A stretch of DNA of 64,000 nt. Origin: Nocardia asteroides (GTDB taxonomy: Bacteria > Actinomycetota > Actinomycetes > Mycobacteriales > Mycobacteriaceae). The stretch covers positions 2,914,001-2,978,000 of the forward strand of contig NZ_CP089214.1 of the NCBI RefSeq assembly GCF_021183625.1, written 5' to 3'. The notes beneath the pieces were generated by a model that was given only the letters and a program-made list of their open reading frames with translations, had not been told where the DNA came from and searched no databases. Of the stretch, positions 38,381 through 48,542 are shown piece by piece. Within the stretch, counting starts at the first letter, position 1. Every line of letters starts with the position of its first letter. A program made the translations under genes and the position numbers.

Positions 38381-39352
38381 CTACCTCCGCCCGGCGAGCA
38401 CCAGCACGAACCGATTCTCCGGATCGGTCCAGGTGTGTTCGGTGTCGAACCCGGCGGCGTCCAGCTCGGCGCGCAGGCCCTCGACGCGGAATTTGGCCGA
38501 GATCTCGGTGCGCATCTGCTCGCCGCGGGCGAACCGCACCTCGAGGTCGAGTTCGCGGACCCGGACGGTCATGTCCTCGGCCGCCTCCAGCCGCATCTCG
38601 ATCCACTCCCGCTCGGCGTCCCAGAGCGCGACGTGCGCGAACTTCTCCGGCTCGAAGTCGGCGGCGAGGCGGTTGTTCAGCACGTGCAGGACATTGCGGT
38701 TGAACTCCGCGGTGACCCCGGCGGCATCGTCGTAGGCGGGGACGAGGATCGCGGGGTCGATGACGAGGCCGGCGCCGAGCAGCAGCCGCTCCCCCGGCTC
38801 CAGCACGTCGTGGATGCTCGCCAGGAACTCGGCGCGCTCGGCGGGCACCAGGTTGCCGATGGTGCCGCCGAGGAAGACCACCATGCGCCTGCCGCCGCCG
38901 GGCAGGTTGTGCAGCGTGTCGGTGAAGTCGCTGACCACGCCGTGCACCGCGAGGTCGGGGAACTCGGCGGCGATCTCCCTGGTCGACTCTCGGAGCGCGG
39001 CGGCGGAGACGTCCTGCGGCACATAGGTTTTCAGCGGTCCGGCGGCGCGGGCGGCGGTGAGCAGCAGCCGGGTCTTGGCGGCGGAGCCCGCACCGAGTTC
39101 GACGAGCACCTCGGCCTCGGCGGCGGCGGCGATCTCGTCGACCACGCGCTCCAGCAGGGCGCGCTCGGTGCGGGTCGGGTAGTACTCGGGCAGCGCGGTG
39201 ATCCGCTCGAAGAGCTCGCTGCCGCGGGCGTCGTAGAACCACTTGGGGGGCAGGGTCTTCGGTGCGGAGGTCAGGCCGGTGGTCGCGTCGGTGCGGAGCG
39301 CGGCGGTGAGGTCGGCGTCGGACAGGTGGATCTCCAGCGTCGGTGCGGTCAT
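38381..39352 (-). CDS. egtD: L-histidine N(alpha)-methyltransferase EgtD
   Basis: 323 aa. The N-terminal LPPKWFYDARGSELFERITALPEYYPTRTE segment and the SAM-binding VELGAGSAAKTRLLL are diagnostic of EgtD, as is the later FLGGTIGNL. It trimethylates histidine to hercynine, the first step of ergothioneine synthesis. The gene is last in the operon egtA-egtB-egtC-egtD, and its start overlaps the egtC stop by 4 nt. Confidence 0.97.
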   Translation of the reverse strand: MTAPTLEIHLSDADLTAALRTDATTGLTSAPKTLPPKWFYDARGSELFERITALPEYYPTRTERALLERVVDEIAAAAEAEVLVELGAGSAAKTRLLLTAARAAGPLKTYVPQDVSAAALRESTREIAAEFPDLAVHGVVSDFTDTLHNLPGGGRRMVVFLGGTIGNLVPAERAEFLASIHDVLEPGERLLLGAGLVIDPAILVPAYDDAAGVTAEFNRNVLHVLNNRLAADFEPEKFAHVALWDAEREWIEMRLEAAEDMTVRVRELDLEVRFARGEQMRTEISAKFRVEGLRAELDAAGFDTEHTWTDPENRFVLVLAGRR

Positions 39353-40329
39353 CGCGGGGCGCCTTCCTTGGCATCGAGCAGGGGCTGGACGGTGAGGTCG
39401 CCGGGGGCGGCGGTCACCAGCATGTGGTCGGCGATGGGTTGCCAGCCGGGGTCGTCGTCGTAGGGCTCCGAGGCGAGCACCGCGGAATCGGCGGTGACCA
39501 GCGCGGACATCCCGTGGTGGACGGTGGTGGCCCAGAGCCGCTCACCGTTGCCGAGCAGCAGGGTGAGCCGGGAATCCGGCGCGTGCCCGAGCACCGCCGC
39601 CGCCAGGTCGCGCAGCGCCGCGGCCGGGCCGTCGGCGTCGCCGGGTTCGACGGCGCCGAGCAGGCCGCGCAGCAGCACCCAGAGCGCGGCGGCGTCGGTG
39701 GGGGCCTCGGCGGCGAGCAGGTCGATGGTCTGGAAGCGGCGGGTGGCGCCCGCGGTGGTGGCCGCGATGTCCAGGTCCGAGAGGGCGGCGGAGAGCGCGA
39801 GCCGCCAGTCCGGGACGACGCCGTTGTGGCTGAAGGCCCAGCGGCCGTCGGTGAACGGCGCGCAGGCGGTGCGCTCGATCGGGGTGCCGACCGTCGCCGA
39901 GCGCACCGCGGCGAGCACCGCGGTGGAGCTGAGCTGCGGGAGCACCTCGTCCACAGCGGGGTCGGTCCAGATCGGCGCGGGGTTGCGGTAGCGGGTCACG
40001 ATCGGCTCCGGCCGGGGCTCCCGGTCGGAGGGCGTCTCCCCCGGTGCGACGGCACCTGCCGGTCCCGGCGCGGCAACCGGCCCGCCGGGCGTGGACGGGT
40101 GGACAGCGGGCATGGACGGATCGGGCGCGTCGGCCCCCCGCTCCGCCGACCCGGCAGGCACGGAATCCGGCGCACGCCACCAGGCCACGCCGAACCCGTC
40201 GGCGTTGATCGTCCCCCCGCCGCGCATGTCCCTCGGTGCCCACGCCTGGGTCCGCAGCGAGTGCGGGCCCCTGGTCAGCACAGTGCCGACGGGCACGGCG
40301 GGGCCCACGTATCCCAGGTGGCGGCACAT
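39349..40329 (-). CDS. egtC: gamma-glutamyl-hercynylcysteine sulfoxide hydrolase EgtC, with an insertion
   Basis: 326 aa from MCRHLGY; Cys2 becomes the N-terminal nucleophile of the class II glutamine amidotransferase fold. NADGFGVAWW, RSATVGTPIERTACAPF and FSHNGVV are the expected motifs. Mycobacterial EgtC is about 233 aa; here residues roughly 53-108 are an Ala-, Pro- and Gly-rich insertion in a surface loop. It removes glutamate from the EgtB product. It starts 40 nt after egtB and overlaps egtD by 4 nt. Confidence 0.93.
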   Translation of the reverse strand: MCRHLGYVGPAVPVGTVLTRGPHSLRTQAWAPRDMRGGGTINADGFGVAWWRAPDSVPAGSAERGADAPDPSMPAVHPSTPGGPVAAPGPAGAVAPGETPSDREPRPEPIVTRYRNPAPIWTDPAVDEVLPQLSSTAVLAAVRSATVGTPIERTACAPFTDGRWAFSHNGVVPDWRLALSAALSDLDIAATTAGATRRFQTIDLLAAEAPTDAAALWVLLRGLLGAVEPGDADGPAAALRDLAAAVLGHAPDSRLTLLLGNGERLWATTVHHGMSALVTADSAVLASEPYDDDPGWQPIADHMLVTAAPGDLTVQPLLDAKEGAPR

Positions 40330-40369
40330 CAGCGCCGCCCCCCGGAGTGCGCGGGCCGCCCGGCCCCGG

Positions 40370-41701
40370 TCACCGGCCCGCGCGCAGGTCGCGCGCCAGC
40401 CGGAAGCCGGCGAAGATCTGCCTGCGGATGGGGTGGTCCCAGTTCCGGAAGGTGCCGCGGCAGGCGACCGGGTCGGTGCCGAACGAGCCGCCGCGCAGCA
40501 TCCGGTAGTCGCCGCCGAAGAAGACGTCGGAGTACTCGGCGTAGGGGAAGGCGCGGAACCCCGGGTACGGCTCGAACCCGGACGAGGTCCACTCCCAGAC
40601 GTCACCGATGAGCTGGTGCACCCCGGCGGGCGAGGCGCCGACCGGGTAGGCGCCGACGTCGGCAGGCTCCAGGTGCCGCTGGCCCAGGTTGGCCTGCGCC
40701 ACGCCGGGGTCGGCATCGCCCCACGGGTAGCGGCGGGTCGCCCCGGTCTCCGGGTCGAAGCGCGCGGCCTTCTCCCACTCCGCCTCGGTGGGCAGCCGCT
40801 TGCCCGCCCAGTTCGCGTATGCCTCGGCCTCGTACCAGCAGACGTGCACGACGGGCTGGTGCGGCCGCAGCGGGGTCGGCGCGCCGAAGGCACGGCGCCA
40901 CCAGGTGCCGGAGCCGTCGCGCTCCCAGAACTGCGGCGCCACCAGCCCCGCGTCGGCCCGGTGCCGCCAGCCCCGCTCGGACCACAGCTCCGGCCGCTCG
41001 TACCCGCCGTCGGCGAGGAAGGCCAGGTACTCCCCGTTGGTGACCGGCGCCGCGTCGATGGCGAAGCCGGGGACGTGCACCGGGTGCGCGGGGCGTTCGT
41101 TGTCCAGCGCCCACGGGTCGGTGGAGGTGCCCATGGCGAACTCGCCGGCAGGCACGATCACCTCGCCGCGCACCGGAACCCGCGCGGCGGGCGGGGGCGG
41201 CGCGGCGAGCACGGCGGGGCCGGTGCGCAGCTGGTGCGTGGCGAGCATGGTCTCGTCGTGCTGCTGCTCGTGCTGGGCGACCATTCCGAAGGCGAAGCCG
41301 CCCTGGGCCAGCGGATTCCCGTGCAGCGGGGCACTGGAGAGCACGTCGAGCACCTCGTCGCGCACCGAGCCGACGTAGCCGCGGGCCTGGGCCGGGTCGA
41401 GCAGCGGCAGCTCGGGGCGGTCGGCCCGCGCGTGCTTGAAGGCGTCGTAGAGCTCGTCGATGTCGCCGCGCACGGCGGCGCGGCCGCCGACGTCGCGCAC
41501 CAGCCAGAGCTCCTCCTGGTTGCCGATGTGCGCGAGATCCCACACCAGCGGGCTCATCAGCCGGGAGTGCTGCGCGGCCAGCTCGGCGTCGTCAAGGCAG
41601 TCGGTGAGCGCGAGGGTGCGGGCGCGGGCCCTGGTGAGCACCTCGGCGATCTCGCCGCGCAGCCGATCGGTCGTCGCGTTGTCGGAGAACTGGATGGTCA
41701 T
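40370..41701 (-). CDS. egtB: ergothioneine sulfoxide synthase EgtB
   Basis: 443 aa. The N-terminal DinB-like domain supplies the iron ligands His58 (LAHIGNQEE) and the HEQQH pair at 144 and 148. The C-terminal formylglycine-generating-enzyme-like domain has EFAMGTS, CWYEAEAYANWAGKRLPTEAEWEKAAR and VWEWTSSGFEPYPGF. It joins hercynine and gamma-glutamylcysteine using O2 and nonhaem iron. Its start overlaps the egtA stop by 4 nt. Confidence 0.97.
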   Translation of the reverse strand: MTIQFSDNATTDRLRGEIAEVLTRARARTLALTDCLDDAELAAQHSRLMSPLVWDLAHIGNQEELWLVRDVGGRAAVRGDIDELYDAFKHARADRPELPLLDPAQARGYVGSVRDEVLDVLSSAPLHGNPLAQGGFAFGMVAQHEQQHDETMLATHQLRTGPAVLAAPPPPAARVPVRGEVIVPAGEFAMGTSTDPWALDNERPAHPVHVPGFAIDAAPVTNGEYLAFLADGGYERPELWSERGWRHRADAGLVAPQFWERDGSGTWWRRAFGAPTPLRPHQPVVHVCWYEAEAYANWAGKRLPTEAEWEKAARFDPETGATRRYPWGDADPGVAQANLGQRHLEPADVGAYPVGASPAGVHQLIGDVWEWTSSGFEPYPGFRAFPYAEYSDVFFGGDYRMLRGGSFGTDPVACRGTFRNWDHPIRRQIFAGFRLARDLRAGR

Positions 41702-42990
41702 GGGTTCACCTCCGGGTCGTCGTCGTGCGGGGTGCGACCGGTGCGACATCGTTCGGCGGCGGACTCGATCTCGGCCGCCTGCCTGGAGTGCGCCGCGGCC
41801 AGCCGCAGCAGCGCCTCGGCGCCGGCCCGTAGCTCGGGGTCGGCGAGCCCGGCGTGCGCGGCCTCCTGCCAGCGGCCAGCGGTCGGCGCCGCGAGCGCGG
41901 TGGCCTCCGCGACCACCGCGGGGGCGCTGAGCAGGGCCTCGACGACGTGCAGCGGAGTGCTCCAGGCATCGCCGGGCTGCGCGTCCAGGTAGCGGATCTC
42001 CAGGTAGCCGGAGGCGCGCACCGGCGGGAAGAGCGTGGTCAGGTGGTAGTCGAGGTCGGCGGTGGCCGGGCGGCGGCCGATCTCGTCGTCCAGCGCGCCG
42101 GAGAGCCAGTCGGCGAAGGTGGCGCCGGGCGGGGCGGTCCACTTCGGGGCGGCCGGGTCCTGGCCGCAGGGCCGGACGCAGAGCAGCGGGACATCCAGCG
42201 CCCAGCTCGCGTACCCGGCGATGGGGTCGGCCCACCGCTCGGCGGGCGGCCGGCTGCGGCTGTGGTCGAGCCGCAGCCAGGTGCGCATGCGCTGCGAGGC
42301 CCAGACCCCGCCCGGCGCGCCCTTCAACCGCGGCGAGCAGGCGAAGGCGGCGACCAGCGCGGGGCCGGCGACGTGCAGCAGGTGCCAGCGCGCGGCGACC
42401 TCGGCGGGATCGGCTCCGGCGTCCACGCTGACCTGGCCCGCCGCGGTATTGCACATCATGAGCTTGCCGAAGGGGCCGATCCCGGCGAAGTGCCGTTCCA
42501 TGGCCCGGTAGCGCGGGAGTTCGAGGAGCCGCCGCGGCGGACGGGAGGCGTCGGCGGCGAGCGAGACGGTGCGGATGCCACGGGTGGCGAGCAGGTCGCG
42601 GAGCACGGCGGCATCGGCGCGCAGTGCGGCGGCGAGCGCCTGCGCATCGGGGTAGGGGGAGCTGGAGAGTTCGATCTGGCCACCGGGTTCGACGGTGACC
42701 CGGCTGCCACCGGGCAGGGCCAGCTCCGGCGAGCCGGGGGCGAGCGAGCGCGGGGCGTGTGGGCCGAGTGCGGCCGCGAGATCGCCGAGGGCGGGGCGGG
42801 GGGCGTCCGTCGAGTACGCCGAAGACCCACCCTGGACGGTGAGCCACTCCAGTTCGACGCCGATCAGCGCAGGTGGACCGAGTTTGAAACAGACCCCGCC
42901 GACGTACGCCTCCGCCGCGGCGCGGGACGACATGACCTCCTGATCGACCGTCTGACCGGGCGGTTCCGGGTGCTCGAGCGTAACCGACAT
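41698..42990 (-). CDS. egtA: glutamate-cysteine ligase EgtA
   Basis: 430 aa from the ATG at 42990 (GGAGG 5-9 nt upstream). Motifs GVELEWLTV, VTVEPGGQIELSSSP, MMCNTAAGQVSVDAG and SGYLEIRYLDAQPGD belong to the GCS2/EgtA family, which makes gamma-glutamylcysteine. Actinobacteria of this order use mycothiol, so the dipeptide serves ergothioneine. First gene of the egtABCD operon; egtE is transcribed divergently 240 nt away. Confidence 0.95.
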   Translation of the reverse strand: MSVTLEHPEPPGQTVDQEVMSSRAAAEAYVGGVCFKLGPPALIGVELEWLTVQGGSSAYSTDAPRPALGDLAAALGPHAPRSLAPGSPELALPGGSRVTVEPGGQIELSSSPYPDAQALAAALRADAAVLRDLLATRGIRTVSLAADASRPPRRLLELPRYRAMERHFAGIGPFGKLMMCNTAAGQVSVDAGADPAEVAARWHLLHVAGPALVAAFACSPRLKGAPGGVWASQRMRTWLRLDHSRSRPPAERWADPIAGYASWALDVPLLCVRPCGQDPAAPKWTAPPGATFADWLSGALDDEIGRRPATADLDYHLTTLFPPVRASGYLEIRYLDAQPGDAWSTPLHVVEALLSAPAVVAEATALAAPTAGRWQEAAHAGLADPELRAGAEALLRLAAAHSRQAAEIESAAERCRTGRTPHDDDPEVNP

Positions 42991-43230
42991 GCCAACCTCC
43001 ACCGTGGTGCGTCGTTCGTATCCGTACTGCTGCTGGGCAAGGGGGTTCGATCCGGCGGGGCACTGCGATGGGCCGGGTAGCCCGGTCGGCGGATTGTCGT
43101 TCGAGCTCGGGGCAAGCGGGTCGAGTTTTCGCGGACGGGGACCGGATCGCGTCGTACCGTCAAGGGTAGCGGCGTCCGCCGACAAGAAAAGGGCCGAAAC
43201 TCCGTCGGCCGCTACCGATAGGGTCGCGAC

Positions 43231-44436
43231 ATGGACGACGCCAGGCTCCGCGCCGACACCCCGGGCCTCGGCTCCGGGCTCGACCCCACCGCCCCGGCCT
43301 CCGGTCACGTATTCCTGGACAGCGCGGGCTCCTCGCTGCCGCCCGGCGTCGTCACCGAGACCGTGATCGCGCATCTGCGGCGCGAATCGGAGGTCGGCGG
43401 CTACCGCGCGGCGAATGAGCGGATCGACGAACTCGACGGGGTCAGGAGCTCGATCGCGGAGCTGCTCGGGACGGTGCCGGAGGCTATCGCCCTCAGCGAC
43501 TCGGCGACCAGGGCCTGGACCGACTTCTTCTACTCGGTGCCGCTCGGCCCCGGCGATCGGGTGCTGATCTGCGGCATCGACTACGCGGCCAATGCCATCG
43601 CCACGCTGCAGCGCGCGCGGGCGGCGGGGGCGAGTGTGGAGCGAATCCCCAGCGACGGGTCGGGGCTGCTCGACCTCGAGGCGCTGGCCGGGATGCTGGA
43701 CGAGCGGGTCAAGCTGGTCTCGCTGGTGCACGTGCCGACCAACGGCGGGGTGGTGAACCCGGTCGCCGAGGCGGCCCGGCTGGCCCGCGCGAGCGGCGCG
43801 CTGGTCCTGCTCGACGCCTGCCAGGCCGCCGGGCAGCTCCCCCTCGACGTGACCGAACTCGACGTGGACGCGCTCTCCGCCACCGGCCGCAAGTGGCTGC
43901 GCGGCCCGCGCGGCACCGGCTTCCTCTACCTCCGGCCGGAGCTGGCCGCCACCATGGAGCCGCAGCGGCTCGACCTGCACAGCGCGACCTGGACCGGGCC
44001 GGAGAGCTACGAGCTCGCCCCGGACGCGCGGCGCTTCGAGTTCTGGGAGCACGATGTCGCGGCCCGGCTCGGGCTCGGCGCGGCCGTGCGCTACCTGCTC
44101 GATCTCGGCCCCGAGGCCGTCTACGCGGCCGTCGCGGAGCGCTCTTCGCACCTGCGCACCGCGCTGGGCGCGCTGGCCGGGGTCACGGTGCGTGATCTCG
44201 GCGGCAAGGCGGGTGCACGCGGTGGCATCGTCTCGTTCACCAAGGACGGCATCGCGCCGGAGGCGATCCGGGACCGGCTGGCCGAGCGGAACATCACCGT
44301 GACGGTGAGCCGCGCGAGTTCCACGCTGCTGGACATGACCGAGCGCGGGCTGGACGCGGTGGTGCGCGCCTCGCCGCACTGCTTCGTCTCCTACGCCGAG
44401 CTGGACCGGTTCGTCGCCGCCGTGGCCGCGCTGTAG
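43231..44436 (+). CDS. egtE: PLP-dependent C-S lyase EgtE (aminotransferase class V)
   Basis: 401 aa. [11 protein letters not shown] at the N-terminus, [28 protein letters not shown] and the PLP lysine in [18 protein letters not shown] identify a class V fold. Next to egtABCD the expected function is cleavage of hercynylcysteine sulfoxide to ergothioneine. In mycobacteria egtE is in the same operon; here it is divergent. The ATG at 43231 has a weak ribosome binding site. Assignment by fold plus context. Confidence 0.88.
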   Translation: MDDARLRADTPGLGSGLDPTAPASGHVFLDSAGSSLPPGVVTETVIAHLRRESEVGGYRAANERIDELDGVRSSIAELLGTVPEAIALSDSATRAWTDFFYSVPLGPGDRVLICGIDYAANAIATLQRARAAGASVERIPSDGSGLLDLEALAGMLDERVKLVSLVHVPTNGGVVNPVAEAARLARASGALVLLDACQAAGQLPLDVTELDVDALSATGRKWLRGPRGTGFLYLRPELAATMEPQRLDLHSATWTGPESYELAPDARRFEFWEHDVAARLGLGAAVRYLLDLGPEAVYAAVAERSSHLRTALGALAGVTVRDLGGKAGARGGIVSFTKDGIAPEAIRDRLAERNITVTVSRASSTLLDMTERGLDAVVRASPHCFVSYAELDRFVAAVAAL

Positions 44437-45354
44437 ATGTCGGCCCGCGAACTCGTCGTGCTCGGCACCGCGAGCCAGGTGCCGACCAGGCAGCGCAACC
44501 ACAACGGCTACCTGCTGCGCTGGGACGGCGAGGGGCTGCTCTTCGACCCGGGCGACGGCACCCAGCGCCAGCTCACGCACGCCGGGGTCGCGGCCTCGGC
44601 GATCACCCGGATCGCGCTCACCCACTTCCACGGCGACCACTGCCTCGGGCTGCCCGGCATCGTGCAGCGGATCAGCCTGGACTCGGTGGCGCACCCGGTA
44701 CACGCCTACTACCCGGCCTCCGGCGCGCACTGGTTCCGCAACCTCTGCGACGCCAGCGCCTTCCGCCGGACCGTCGAGCTCACCGAGCACCCGATCGCGG
44801 CGGCAGGCCCGCTCGCCGCGCCGGGGGCGCCGTTCACCCTGACCACGGCGGCGCTCTCGCACCCGGTGGAGGCGTTCGGCTACCGGCTGACCGAGCCGGA
44901 CGGGCGCAGACTGCTGCCGGAGCGGCTGGCCGCGCTCGGGGTGCGCGGGCCCGCGGTCGGCGAACTCCAGCGCACCGGCGCGCTCCTGGTCGGCGACCGG
45001 GAGGTCACGCTGGCCGAGGTGAGCGAGGTGCGGCGCGGGCAGAGCTTCGCCTTCGTGATGGACACCCGGCTCTGCCCCGGCGTGTTCGAGCTGGCGGCGG
45101 GGGTGGACATGCTGGTCATCGAGGCCACCTTCCTGGATTCCGACGCGCACCTGGCCGCCGAGTACGGGCACCTCACCGCGGCCCAGGCGGGCCGGGTCGC
45201 CGCCGAATCCGGGGTTCGGACGCTGGTTCTGACCCATTTCTCGCAGCGCTACCGCACCCTGGACGAACATCGGAGGGAGGCGGGGCGGCACTTCCACGGG
45301 GAACTCGTGGTTGCGCACGATCTACAGCGGGTACCGCTGCCACCGCGGCGCTGA
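44437..45354 (+). CDS. rnz: ribonuclease Z-like metallo-beta-lactamase-fold protein
   Basis: 305 aa, ATG directly abutting the egtE stop codon. [18 protein letters not shown] at the N-terminus is close to the G-T-S/A-S-x-x-P-T-x-x-R-N pattern of RNase Z, and THFHGDH (62-68) is the zinc motif. [11 protein letters not shown], the AFVMDTRLC strand and [11 protein letters not shown] supply the remaining ligands and the C-terminal signature. It should process tRNA 3' ends. The housekeeping role and the ergothioneine gene share a transcript only by position. Confidence 0.88.
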   Translation: MSARELVVLGTASQVPTRQRNHNGYLLRWDGEGLLFDPGDGTQRQLTHAGVAASAITRIALTHFHGDHCLGLPGIVQRISLDSVAHPVHAYYPASGAHWFRNLCDASAFRRTVELTEHPIAAAGPLAAPGAPFTLTTAALSHPVEAFGYRLTEPDGRRLLPERLAALGVRGPAVGELQRTGALLVGDREVTLAEVSEVRRGQSFAFVMDTRLCPGVFELAAGVDMLVIEATFLDSDAHLAAEYGHLTAAQAGRVAAESGVRTLVLTHFSQRYRTLDEHRREAGRHFHGELVVAHDLQRVPLPPRR

Positions 45355-45452
45355 CTCGTCCGCTCGCTACCTCCGGGCGAATCACCACGGGGAGTTAACG
45401 TCCGCCCGCTCCGGCGGGATAGCAGGGCAGGGCCGAGGCGAGGGAGTGGAAC

Positions 45453-47099
45453 GTGAGCAGGTTCACCGAGGAGATGTACACGACCGGCGCGGCCAGTCCG
45501 CGCGGCCTGGTCACCGGCGAGCCGAACGAGCCGCGCAGGCAGACGTGGGGGGAGATCCACGGGCAGGCGCGGCGGATGGCGGGCGGGCTCGCCGCGGCCG
45601 GGATCGGGCACGGCGACGCGGTCGGGGTGCTGGCCGGGATGCCGGTCGACATCGCGCCCGCCTGCCAGGCGGTCTGGATGCGCGGCGCCTCCATCACCAT
45701 GCTGCACCAGCCGACGCCGCGCACCGACCTGGCCGTCTGGGCGCAGGACACCGAGACCGTGCTGCGCATGATCGAGGCGAAGGCGGTCGTGCTCGGCGCG
45801 CCCTTCGAGGCGGCCGAGCCGCTGCTGCTCGAGCGCGGCATCGCGGTGGTGCGGATCGACCGGCTGCACGACGGCCCCGACACCGACCCGCTGCCCACCG
45901 GCGAGGACGACATCGCGCTGCAGCAGCTGACCTCCGGCTCCACCGGCTCGCCGAAGGCGGTGCGGATCACGCACGGCAATTTCTTCGTCAACGCCTACGC
46001 CATGTTCGACCGGGTCAAGTTCCAGCTCGACCAGGACGTCATGGTGAGCTGGCTGCCGCTCTTCCACGACATGGGCATGGTCGGCTTCCTCAGCGTGCCC
46101 ATGCAGCTCGGCGCCGAGGTGGTCTGCGTGACCCCGCTCGACTTCCTGGCCAAGCCGCTGCTCTGGGCCGAGCTGATCGACAGGTACCGCGGCACCGTGA
46201 CCGCCGCCCCCAACTTCGCCTACTCGCTGCTGGCCAGGCGGCTCTCCCGCGCCGAGGACGGCGCCTACGACCTGAGCAGCGTGCGCTACATGTGGAACGG
46301 CGCCGAGCCGGTCGACCCGGACACCATGGACGCGCTCGCCGTCGCGGGCAAGCGCTTCGGCCTCGACCCGGCCGCGCTCACCCCGGTCTACGGCATGGCC
46401 GAGACCACGCTCGCCGTCTCCATCCCCGACCCCGGGCTCGGCCAGGTGGTCGACGTGGTCGACGCCGACCTGCTGGAGGCCATCGGCAAGGCGGTCCCGA
46501 TCCGCGACCAGCGCGGCCACCACGGCCCGGTGCGCGCGCTGCCCACCCTCGGCTACCTGGTCGACCAGCTGGAGGGGCGGGTCGTCGACGCCGACCGGCA
46601 GCCGCTGCCGACCCGCTCGGTCGGCGTCATCGAGCTGCGCGGCCCCGCCGTGACCGCGGGCTACGTCACGGTCGACGGCTTCCGCCCCGCGCAGGACGCC
46701 GACGGCTGGCTCGACACCGGCGACATCGGCTACTTCACCGAGCGCGGGCTGATCGTGGTCTGCGGGCGGATCAAGGACGTCATCATCATGGGCGGCCGCA
46801 ACATCTACCCCACCGACATCGAGCGCGCCGCCGGCCGGGTCCACGGGGTGCGCCCCGGCAACGCCGTCGCCGTCCGGCTGGACGCCGGGCAGAAGCGGGA
46901 GAGCTTCGCTGTCGTCGTGGAGAGCAACGACCACGAGGACCAGGAGCAGGTCAAGCGGATCGAGCGCGAGGTGGTGCACGCCGTCTTCTCCGAGGTCGGC
47001 GTGCGGCCCCGCTCGGTCACCGTGCTCGGCCCCGGCGCCCTCCCCAAGACCTCATCCGGAAAGCTGCGCCGCGCCGCCACCGCGGCACACCTGGACTGA
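45453..47099 (+). CDS. fatty acyl-AMP ligase / acyl-CoA synthetase
   Basis: 548 aa from a GTG. The adenylation motifs are [19 protein letters not shown] (P-loop like), [44 protein letters not shown] and the C-terminal KTSSGKLRR with the catalytic Lys. The HDMGMVGFL motif is typical of fatty acyl-AMP ligases that hand acyl chains to polyketide synthases. The place next to pth matches M. tuberculosis Rv1013 (annotated pks16). The acceptor is not evident here. Confidence 0.9.
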   Translation: MSRFTEEMYTTGAASPRGLVTGEPNEPRRQTWGEIHGQARRMAGGLAAAGIGHGDAVGVLAGMPVDIAPACQAVWMRGASITMLHQPTPRTDLAVWAQDTETVLRMIEAKAVVLGAPFEAAEPLLLERGIAVVRIDRLHDGPDTDPLPTGEDDIALQQLTSGSTGSPKAVRITHGNFFVNAYAMFDRVKFQLDQDVMVSWLPLFHDMGMVGFLSVPMQLGAEVVCVTPLDFLAKPLLWAELIDRYRGTVTAAPNFAYSLLARRLSRAEDGAYDLSSVRYMWNGAEPVDPDTMDALAVAGKRFGLDPAALTPVYGMAETTLAVSIPDPGLGQVVDVVDADLLEAIGKAVPIRDQRGHHGPVRALPTLGYLVDQLEGRVVDADRQPLPTRSVGVIELRGPAVTAGYVTVDGFRPAQDADGWLDTGDIGYFTERGLIVVCGRIKDVIIMGGRNIYPTDIERAAGRVHGVRPGNAVAVRLDAGQKRESFAVVVESNDHEDQEQVKRIEREVVHAVFSEVGVRPRSVTVLGPGALPKTSSGKLRRAATAAHLD

Positions 47100-47102
47100 G
47101 CC

Positions 47103-47945
47103 TCAGGCGCGGCCGGCGAGCAGGCGGTCGACGGTGCGGGGGGAGAACTGGTTGACGGCCCGGAGCAGGGCGGCGTAGCGCGGGACCATGCGGACCGGGC
47201 GTGTGTGGAGGGCGGTGAGGATCCAGTCGGCGGCCTGCTCCGGGGTGAGCCCGGGGAGGCGGCGGTACCGCTCGGTCGGCGAGCTCATGGCGGTGTGCAC
47301 GAGCGGGTAGCCGATGGTGATGAAGGCGATTCCGGCGGCGGCCAATTCGGCTCCGGCGCTGCGGTTGAAGCCGGCCAGCGCGGCCTTGGAGGCGTGGTAG
47401 GCGGCGAAGCGCGGGGAGCTGTCGGCGGCGACGGTCCAGGTGCAGACGTCGAGCACGTGCCCGCCGCCGCGGGCCAGCATGCCGGGGACGACGCCGAGGG
47501 TGAGCTGCACCGCGCCGAAGTAGTTGACCGCCATGGTGCGCTGGAAGTCGTGCAGCCGGTCGAAGGATTCGGTGAGCGGGCGGCGGATCGAGCGCGCGGC
47601 ATTGTTGATCAGCACGTCGACCGGGCCCTCCAGGCTCTCGACCAGCTCGGCGACCTGGGCCTGGTCGGCCAGGTCGCAGGCGCGGTACTCGGCCTTGCCG
47701 CCGTCGGCGGTGATCTCCGCGGTCAGCCGCTCCAGCTCGTCGGCGCGGCGGGCGACGAGCAGCAGCTCGGCGCCGCGGGCGGCGGTGCGCAGCGCGGCGG
47801 CCCGGCCGATCCCGGAGGAGGCGCCGGTGAGCAGGATTCGGGTGCCGTCCAATCGGACCGCTTCCGCCCGGCGGGTGCCGCCGACCGGGCCGAGGACGAA
47901 GGGCGCGATGCGGTGTGCGGCGGCGCGCTGTGCGTTCGAAGCCAT
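47103..47945 (-). CDS. short-chain dehydrogenase/reductase with altered active-site serine region
   Basis: 280 aa. TGASSGIGRAAALR (NADP-binding), NNAARS and YHASKAAL (the Tyr-x3-Lys pair) are canonical. The strand before the Tyr reads HVLDVCTWTVAAD, where related SDRs have a Ser (for example VSTW); Cys or the adjacent Thr must substitute. The C-terminal PTERYRRLPGLTPEQAADWILTAL tail is typical of mycobacterial lipid-associated SDRs of the acyl-CoA/fatty-acid reductase kind. Convergent with the acyl-AMP ligase gene. Confidence 0.85.
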   Translation of the reverse strand: MASNAQRAAAHRIAPFVLGPVGGTRRAEAVRLDGTRILLTGASSGIGRAAALRTAARGAELLLVARRADELERLTAEITADGGKAEYRACDLADQAQVAELVESLEGPVDVLINNAARSIRRPLTESFDRLHDFQRTMAVNYFGAVQLTLGVVPGMLARGGGHVLDVCTWTVAADSSPRFAAYHASKAALAGFNRSAGAELAAAGIAFITIGYPLVHTAMSSPTERYRRLPGLTPEQAADWILTALHTRPVRMVPRYAALLRAVNQFSPRTVDRLLAGRA

Positions 47946-47951
47946 GACCCC

Positions 47952-48533
47952 TCAGTGCAGCTGGTTCTGCGCGGCTTCGAGGCCGACCCGGAGCAGCAGC
48001 TCGACGGCGTCGGCGGCCTGCTCGACGATGACCGGAACCTCCTTGCGCTCCGGCGCGGCGAAGGGCTTGAGCACGAAGTCGGCCGGGTCCTGCCTGCCGG
48101 GCGGGCGGCCGATGCCGATCCGAACCCGGAGGTACTCCTTGGTGGTGAGCGCGGAGGAGACGCTGCGCAGGCCGTTGTGGCCGCCCTCGCCGCCGCCGCG
48201 CTTGATCCGGATCGCGCCGAACGGCAGATCCAGCTCGTCGTGCACCACGACGACCTCGGTCGGCGGCACCGAGAAGAAGCGGGCGAGCGCGGCGACCGGC
48301 CGCCCGGAGACGTTCATGAACGAGCGCGGCTTGGCGACCAGCACCTGCCGCCCGTCCAGCCGGGCCTGCAGCAGATCGGCGCCGGATTTCTTGTGCACAG
48401 CGAACCGGCCGCCGACGCGCTCGGCGAGCACGTCGGCGACCAGGAATCCCACATTGTGCCGGGTCCGCTCGTACTCGGGCCCGGGGTTGCCGAGGCCGGC
48501 GACGAGCGCAGGCCCGGCGGCGGGTTCGGACAC
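47952..48533 (-). CDS. pth: peptidyl-tRNA hydrolase
   Basis: 193 aa from a [21 protein letters not shown] holds the catalytic His, PRSFMNVSG and HDELDLPFG the tRNA-binding and active-site Asp, and [12 protein letters not shown] the conserved loop. It recycles peptidyl-tRNA. It is cotranscribed with rplY, starting 9 nt after its stop, the usual actinobacterial pair. Confidence 0.97.
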   Translation of the reverse strand: MSEPAAGPALVAGLGNPGPEYERTRHNVGFLVADVLAERVGGRFAVHKKSGADLLQARLDGRQVLVAKPRSFMNVSGRPVAALARFFSVPPTEVVVVHDELDLPFGAIRIKRGGGEGGHNGLRSVSSALTTKEYLRVRIGIGRPPGRQDPADFVLKPFAAPERKEVPVIVEQAADAVELLLRVGLEAAQNQLH

Positions 48534-48542
48534 GACCCGGTG

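Noticed and set aside
40370..43063. Extending egtB upstream into an 897-codon fusion
   Set aside because: The extra part is an out-of-frame reading of egtA; the 4-nt egtA/egtB overlap and EgtB family length support the start at 41701.
41698..45318. Extending egtA upstream to a 1206-codon protein
   Set aside because: The added 770 residues are antisense to egtE and rnz; egtA has a good ribosome binding site and family-like start at 42990.
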